The position numbers were made by a program, and so were the translations under genes. 7,862 nt of DNA from JAOUEE01 sp051011595 (GTDB lineage Bacteria; Actinomycetota; Acidimicrobiia; Acidimicrobiales; SHLQ01): contig JBPCTQ010000003.1 of the NCBI GenBank assembly GCA_051011595.1, positions 1 to 7,862 on the forward strand. Reading direction: 5' to 3'. The first letter of the stretch is position 1. Every line of letters starts with the position of its first letter. This document shows positions 5,902 to 7,862 of the stretch, piece after piece. Under the pieces are notes generated by a model, which worked only from the letters and a program-made list of their open reading frames with translations, had not been told where the DNA came from and made no database searches.

Positions 5902-6609
5902 ATGTCCGACGCCTCCGGCGTGCAGCTCCAGCCCGTGATCACCCTGCCCGAGAACGATCGGGCCACCTTCATTGCTCGGGTCTACCAACACCTGGCCATG
6001 GCGATCGTGGTGTGGCTCGGCATCGAGGTCGTGCTCTTCTACACCGGCATCGCCGAACGTCTCGACGAGTTCTTCTTCCGCGGCAGTGGTGGGGCCACCT
6101 GGCTGCTCATGCTCGGCGGGGTGATGGTGGTCAACTGGTTCGCCACGTCGGCGGCCCACGACATCCTCAACCCGTCACGGCAGTATCTCGGACTGTTCGC
6201 CATGGCCGGGGCCTACGCCGTCATGTTCGCGCCCTTCCTGCACTACGTCTTCGACACCGACGGTGCCGGCACGGTGTGGAGTGCGGCCGTCATCACCGGT
6301 ATCGGCTTCGCGGCCCTCACCGGCGTGGCCTGGTTCACCCGGTCCGATCTTTCGTGGATCCGCCCCCTCCTCCTCTGGGGTGGTATCGGCGCCATGTTGC
6401 TCATCGTCGCCGCGCTGTTGTTCGGCCTGCACCTGGGGACCTGGTTCAGCGTGGGCATGATCGTGCTGGCCGGGGGTTCCATCCTCTACAGCACCCAGAA
6501 CATCATCCGGAATTATCCGGCCGACGCGTACGTGGGCGCGTCGCTCCAGCTTTTCGCCTCGGTGATGACGATGTTCTGGTACGTGCTCCGCCTGATGATG
6601 CGCCGCTGA
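5902..6609 (+). CDS. Bax inhibitor-1/YccA-like seven-helix membrane protein
   Basis: A 235-residue integral membrane protein of apparent Bax-inhibitor-1 family (PF01027, related to E. coli YccA/YbhL and B. subtilis YetJ). A short polar N-terminus leads into FIARVYQHLAMAIVVW, the usual entry to helix 1. Seven hydrophobic segments can be counted, at about residues 30-50, 64-83, 94-115, 125-145, 154-174, 180-198 and 210-231. The family-like ILYSTQNIIRNYP loop (194-206) sits between the last two. In B. subtilis YetJ two aspartates in the last two helices form a pH sensor for a calcium leak. Here the usual Y-D-T-Q is YSTQ (S197), and the last helix reads LFASVMTMF with no Asp, so a YetJ-type mechanism is unlikely without other residues. 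Family members in bacteria are implicated in stress responses and membrane protease interaction; the role here is unknown. The neighbours give no functional hint. The gene is bracketed by two repeat pairs. Confidence 0.75.
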   Translation: MSDASGVQLQPVITLPENDRATFIARVYQHLAMAIVVWLGIEVVLFYTGIAERLDEFFFRGSGGATWLLMLGGVMVVNWFATSAAHDILNPSRQYLGLFAMAGAYAVMFAPFLHYVFDTDGAGTVWSAAVITGIGFAALTGVAWFTRSDLSWIRPLLLWGGIGAMLLIVAALLFGLHLGTWFSVGMIVLAGGSILYSTQNIIRNYPADAYVGASLQLFASVMTMFWYVLRLMMRR

Positions 6610-6625
6610 GCGGTCCCCCTCAGCG
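6604..6625 (+). terminator. Hairpin overlapping the stop codon of the Bax-inhibitor-like gene
   Basis: CGCTGAG (6604-6610) and CTCAGCG (6619-6625) form a perfect 7-bp stem with the 8-nt loop CGGTCCCC; the gene's TGA stop lies within the left arm. There is no T-tract, so if it terminates transcription it would be a U-less, actinobacterial-style hairpin. Repeat copy 3 begins at its right edge, so the two structures overlap by two bases. Confidence 0.4.
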
Positions 6626-6673
6626 AACTGGCGGTGGAGCGCGTCACCTGTGACGCGTTGTACCGCCAGAACG
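6624..6673 (+). repeat. Palindromic extragenic repeat, copy 3
   Basis: Outer arms CTGGCGGT/ACCGCCAG at 6628-6635 and 6662-6669 and inner arms CGCGTCA/TGACGCG around the centre CCTG. It is in the same orientation as copies 2 and 4, and opposite to copy 1. It differs from copy 4 at 5 of 50 positions, all outside the paired arms. It lies 15 bp after the Bax-inhibitor-like stop codon. Confidence 0.85.
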
Positions 6674-6683
6674 GGATCAGCGG

Positions 6684-6733
6684 CGAACTGGCGGTGGGGC
6701 GCGTCATAGGTGACGCGTGGTACCGCCAGAACG
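6684..6733 (+). repeat. Palindromic extragenic repeat, copy 4
   Basis: Outer arms at 6688-6695 and 6722-6729, centre TAGG as in copy 2, ends CGAA...AACG as in copy 3. It starts exactly 60 bp after copy 3, making a direct tandem pair, while copies 1 and 2 are an inverted pair with the same period. It ends 50 bp before the acyl-CoA dehydrogenase start. Confidence 0.85.
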
Positions 6734-6783
6734 GAGCTTGGGGCGCGTTAGCATTGTGCCGCTCCGGTAGGCAGAATGAGCGG

Positions 6784-7862
6784 ATGTCCGACACCACCCT
6801 TACCCCCGACACCGAGGCCCAGACGGTTTCCGACGCCGTCGATCGCCTTCTGGCCGACCACGATCCGACCACCATGTCCCAGGTCGAGTTCCGGGGTCAT
6901 CAATACGACTACGGCGTGGGGTGGGTGCACTTCCCCGAAGGGCACGGCGGGATGGGTGTGCGCCCCAACCTCCAGCGTGATGTCGACCGTCGCCTGCGCG
7001 AAGCCGGGGCCAAGGCCCAGGACCCGACCACCTTCTTCATCGCCCTGGCCGGACCCACCATCGTCACCCACGGCAACGACGAGCAGAAACAACGGTTCCT
7101 CCGCCCCATGTTCACCGGCGAGGAGCGCTGGTGTCAGCTGTTCAGCGAACCGGGTGCGGGATCGGACTTCGCCGGTCTGGGAGCCAAGGCCGAACGCGAC
7201 GGCGACGAGTGGATCGTCAACGGCCAGAAGGTGTGGAACACGCTGGCCCACATGGCCGACTGGGGCATGTTGGTCACCCGCTCCAACCCCGAGCTGCCCA
7301 AACACAAGGGAATGACCTACTTCGCCGTCGACATGCACAGCAACGGGGTCGACGTACAACCGCTGCGTCAGATCACGGGTGAAGCCGAGTTCAACGAGGT
7401 GTTCCTCACCGACGTGCGCATCCCCGACACCAACCGCATCGGCGACGTCGGTGAGGGGTGGCGGGCTTCGCTCACCACCCTCATGAACGAGCGCACCGCC
7501 ATCGGTGGTGGCGGCGGGGGAGTACCCAAACCCGGATCGGGTCCCATCGCCGGGGCGGTGCATCTCTACGGCGCACTCGACGACAGCCGCAAGAACCCCG
7601 CGGTGCTCGATCAACTGATGCAGCTCTACTGCCAGTCCGAGACCCTGCGGATGACCAACATGCGGGCCAGCGTCGCTCGCAAGGCCGGCAACCCCGGGCC
7701 CGAAGGGTCGGTGGCCAAGCTGGCCTACGCCGAACTCAACCAGAAGATCACCAACCTCTGCATCGATCTGCTCGGCCTCGACGGTCAGGTCGGGTTCGAC
7801 TACTCGTACCGCCAGCCCGAAGAGCTGTCGGTCGACGGGTCCGAGGGTGGTCCCCGCCACGG
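6784..7862 (+). CDS. Acyl-CoA dehydrogenase family protein, N-terminal 359 residues (3' end outside window)
   Basis: A FAD-dependent acyl-CoA dehydrogenase that would introduce the alpha-beta double bond into an acyl-CoA thioester. The reading frame is open from ATG 6784 to the window end. Visible landmarks are GWVHFPEGHGGMG (46-58), FFIALAGPTIVTHGNDEQKQRFL (84-106), and the FAD/substrate motif WCQLFSEPGAGSDFAGL (116-132). These are followed by GDEWIVNGQKVWNT (140-153), FNEVFLTDVRIP (203-214) and GWRASLTTLMNER (225-237). A glycine-rich insertion, GGGGGGVPKPGSGP (241-254), follows. The substrate cannot be told: actinobacteria carry many FadE paralogues for fatty acids, sterols and branched acids. 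The usual catalytic Glu and the C-terminal FAD contacts lie downstream of, or near, the truncation. The start at 6784 gives MSDTTLTPD, with only a weak site upstream (GGTAGG at 6766-6771, 12 nt away). The gene is unrelated to formate metabolism and is separated from its neighbour by repeat copies 3 and 4. Confidence 0.92.
   Translation, partial: MSDTTLTPDTEAQTVSDAVDRLLADHDPTTMSQVEFRGHQYDYGVGWVHFPEGHGGMGVRPNLQRDVDRRLREAGAKAQDPTTFFIALAGPTIVTHGNDEQKQRFLRPMFTGEERWCQLFSEPGAGSDFAGLGAKAERDGDEWIVNGQKVWNTLAHMADWGMLVTRSNPELPKHKGMTYFAVDMHSNGVDVQPLRQITGEAEFNEVFLTDVRIPDTNRIGDVGEGWRASLTTLMNERTAIGGGGGGVPKPGSGPIAGAVHLYGALDDSRKNPAVLDQLMQLYCQSETLRMTNMRASVARKAGNPGPEGSVAKLAYAELNQKITNLCIDLLGLDGQVGFDYSYRQPEELSVDGSEGGPRH

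Noticed and set aside
5671..6159. Minus-strand open frame across repeat copies 1 and 2, and the similar one at 6513-6875 across copies 3 and 4
   Set aside because: They repeat peptides such as NASPMTRRTAS, which are just translations of the palindromes; the rest is antisense to the membrane protein gene. Recurrence of such peptides in databases could nevertheless reveal how widespread the repeat is.
5704..6733. CRISPR array, suggested by the regular 60-bp spacing of repeats
   Set aside because: There are only two copies per site, the repeat is a long double palindrome of 50 bp with about 10 bp between copies, the between-copy bases are themselves similar, and no cas gene is present.
6748..7860. 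Long minus-strand open frame of 370 codons
   Set aside because: It is antisense to the acyl-CoA dehydrogenase, has no recognisable domain, and is expected from GC-rich third positions. The same holds for 2237-3211 and 4801-5743.

Overview
The window is GC-rich, densely packed bacterial DNA. Its style suggests a high-GC actinobacterium, possibly of the Acidimicrobiia, but this is inferred only from base composition, G/C-ending codons and the look of the proteins. Its central content is a molybdenum formate dehydrogenase operon that uses selenocysteine (Sec). It is flanked on one side by a second, divergent, probable selenoprotein gene and on the other by unrelated genes separated by a family of palindromic repeats.

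Layout. Bases 1-191 (minus strand, cut by the window edge) encode the N-terminus of a DsbA-family thioredoxin-fold protein whose active-site CxxC reads UPWC through an in-frame TGA. A divergent intergenic region of about 140 bp follows. Bases 331-4872 (plus strand) hold three tightly coupled genes. The first is the molybdopterin catalytic core of formate dehydrogenase, with an in-frame TGA at the active-site Sec position and a good SECIS hairpin. The second is a NuoE-NuoF fusion that carries the FMN/NAD(H) site. The third is a small iron-sulfur protein that ends in the Fe4S4 domain normally found at the N-terminus of the catalytic subunit. Bases 4895-5692 encode FdhD, the sulfurtransferase that activates the molybdenum cofactor. 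Bases 5902-6609 encode a seven-helix Bax-inhibitor-1-like membrane protein. Bases 6784-7862 encode the first 359 residues of an acyl-CoA dehydrogenase that runs off the window. The Bax-inhibitor-like gene is bracketed by two pairs of 50-bp palindromic repeats, each pair with a 60-bp period.

How the genes work together. Formate would be oxidised at the Mo/Sec site of the core. Electrons would pass through the Fe4S4 cluster on the separate iron-sulfur subunit and its further clusters to the NuoEF-like subunit, which reduces NAD+. FdhD matures the cofactor. A conventional gene caller would break the catalytic gene at the TGA and would miss or misplace the DsbA-like gene.

The points most worth a second look are the two independent UGA/Sec sites in divergent neighbouring genes, the catalytic subunit split exactly at a domain boundary with its N-terminal part encoded last in the operon, the absent His/Cys3 cluster, and the repeat family. 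No selA, selB, selC or selD gene is in the window, so Sec decoding is inferred rather than shown.
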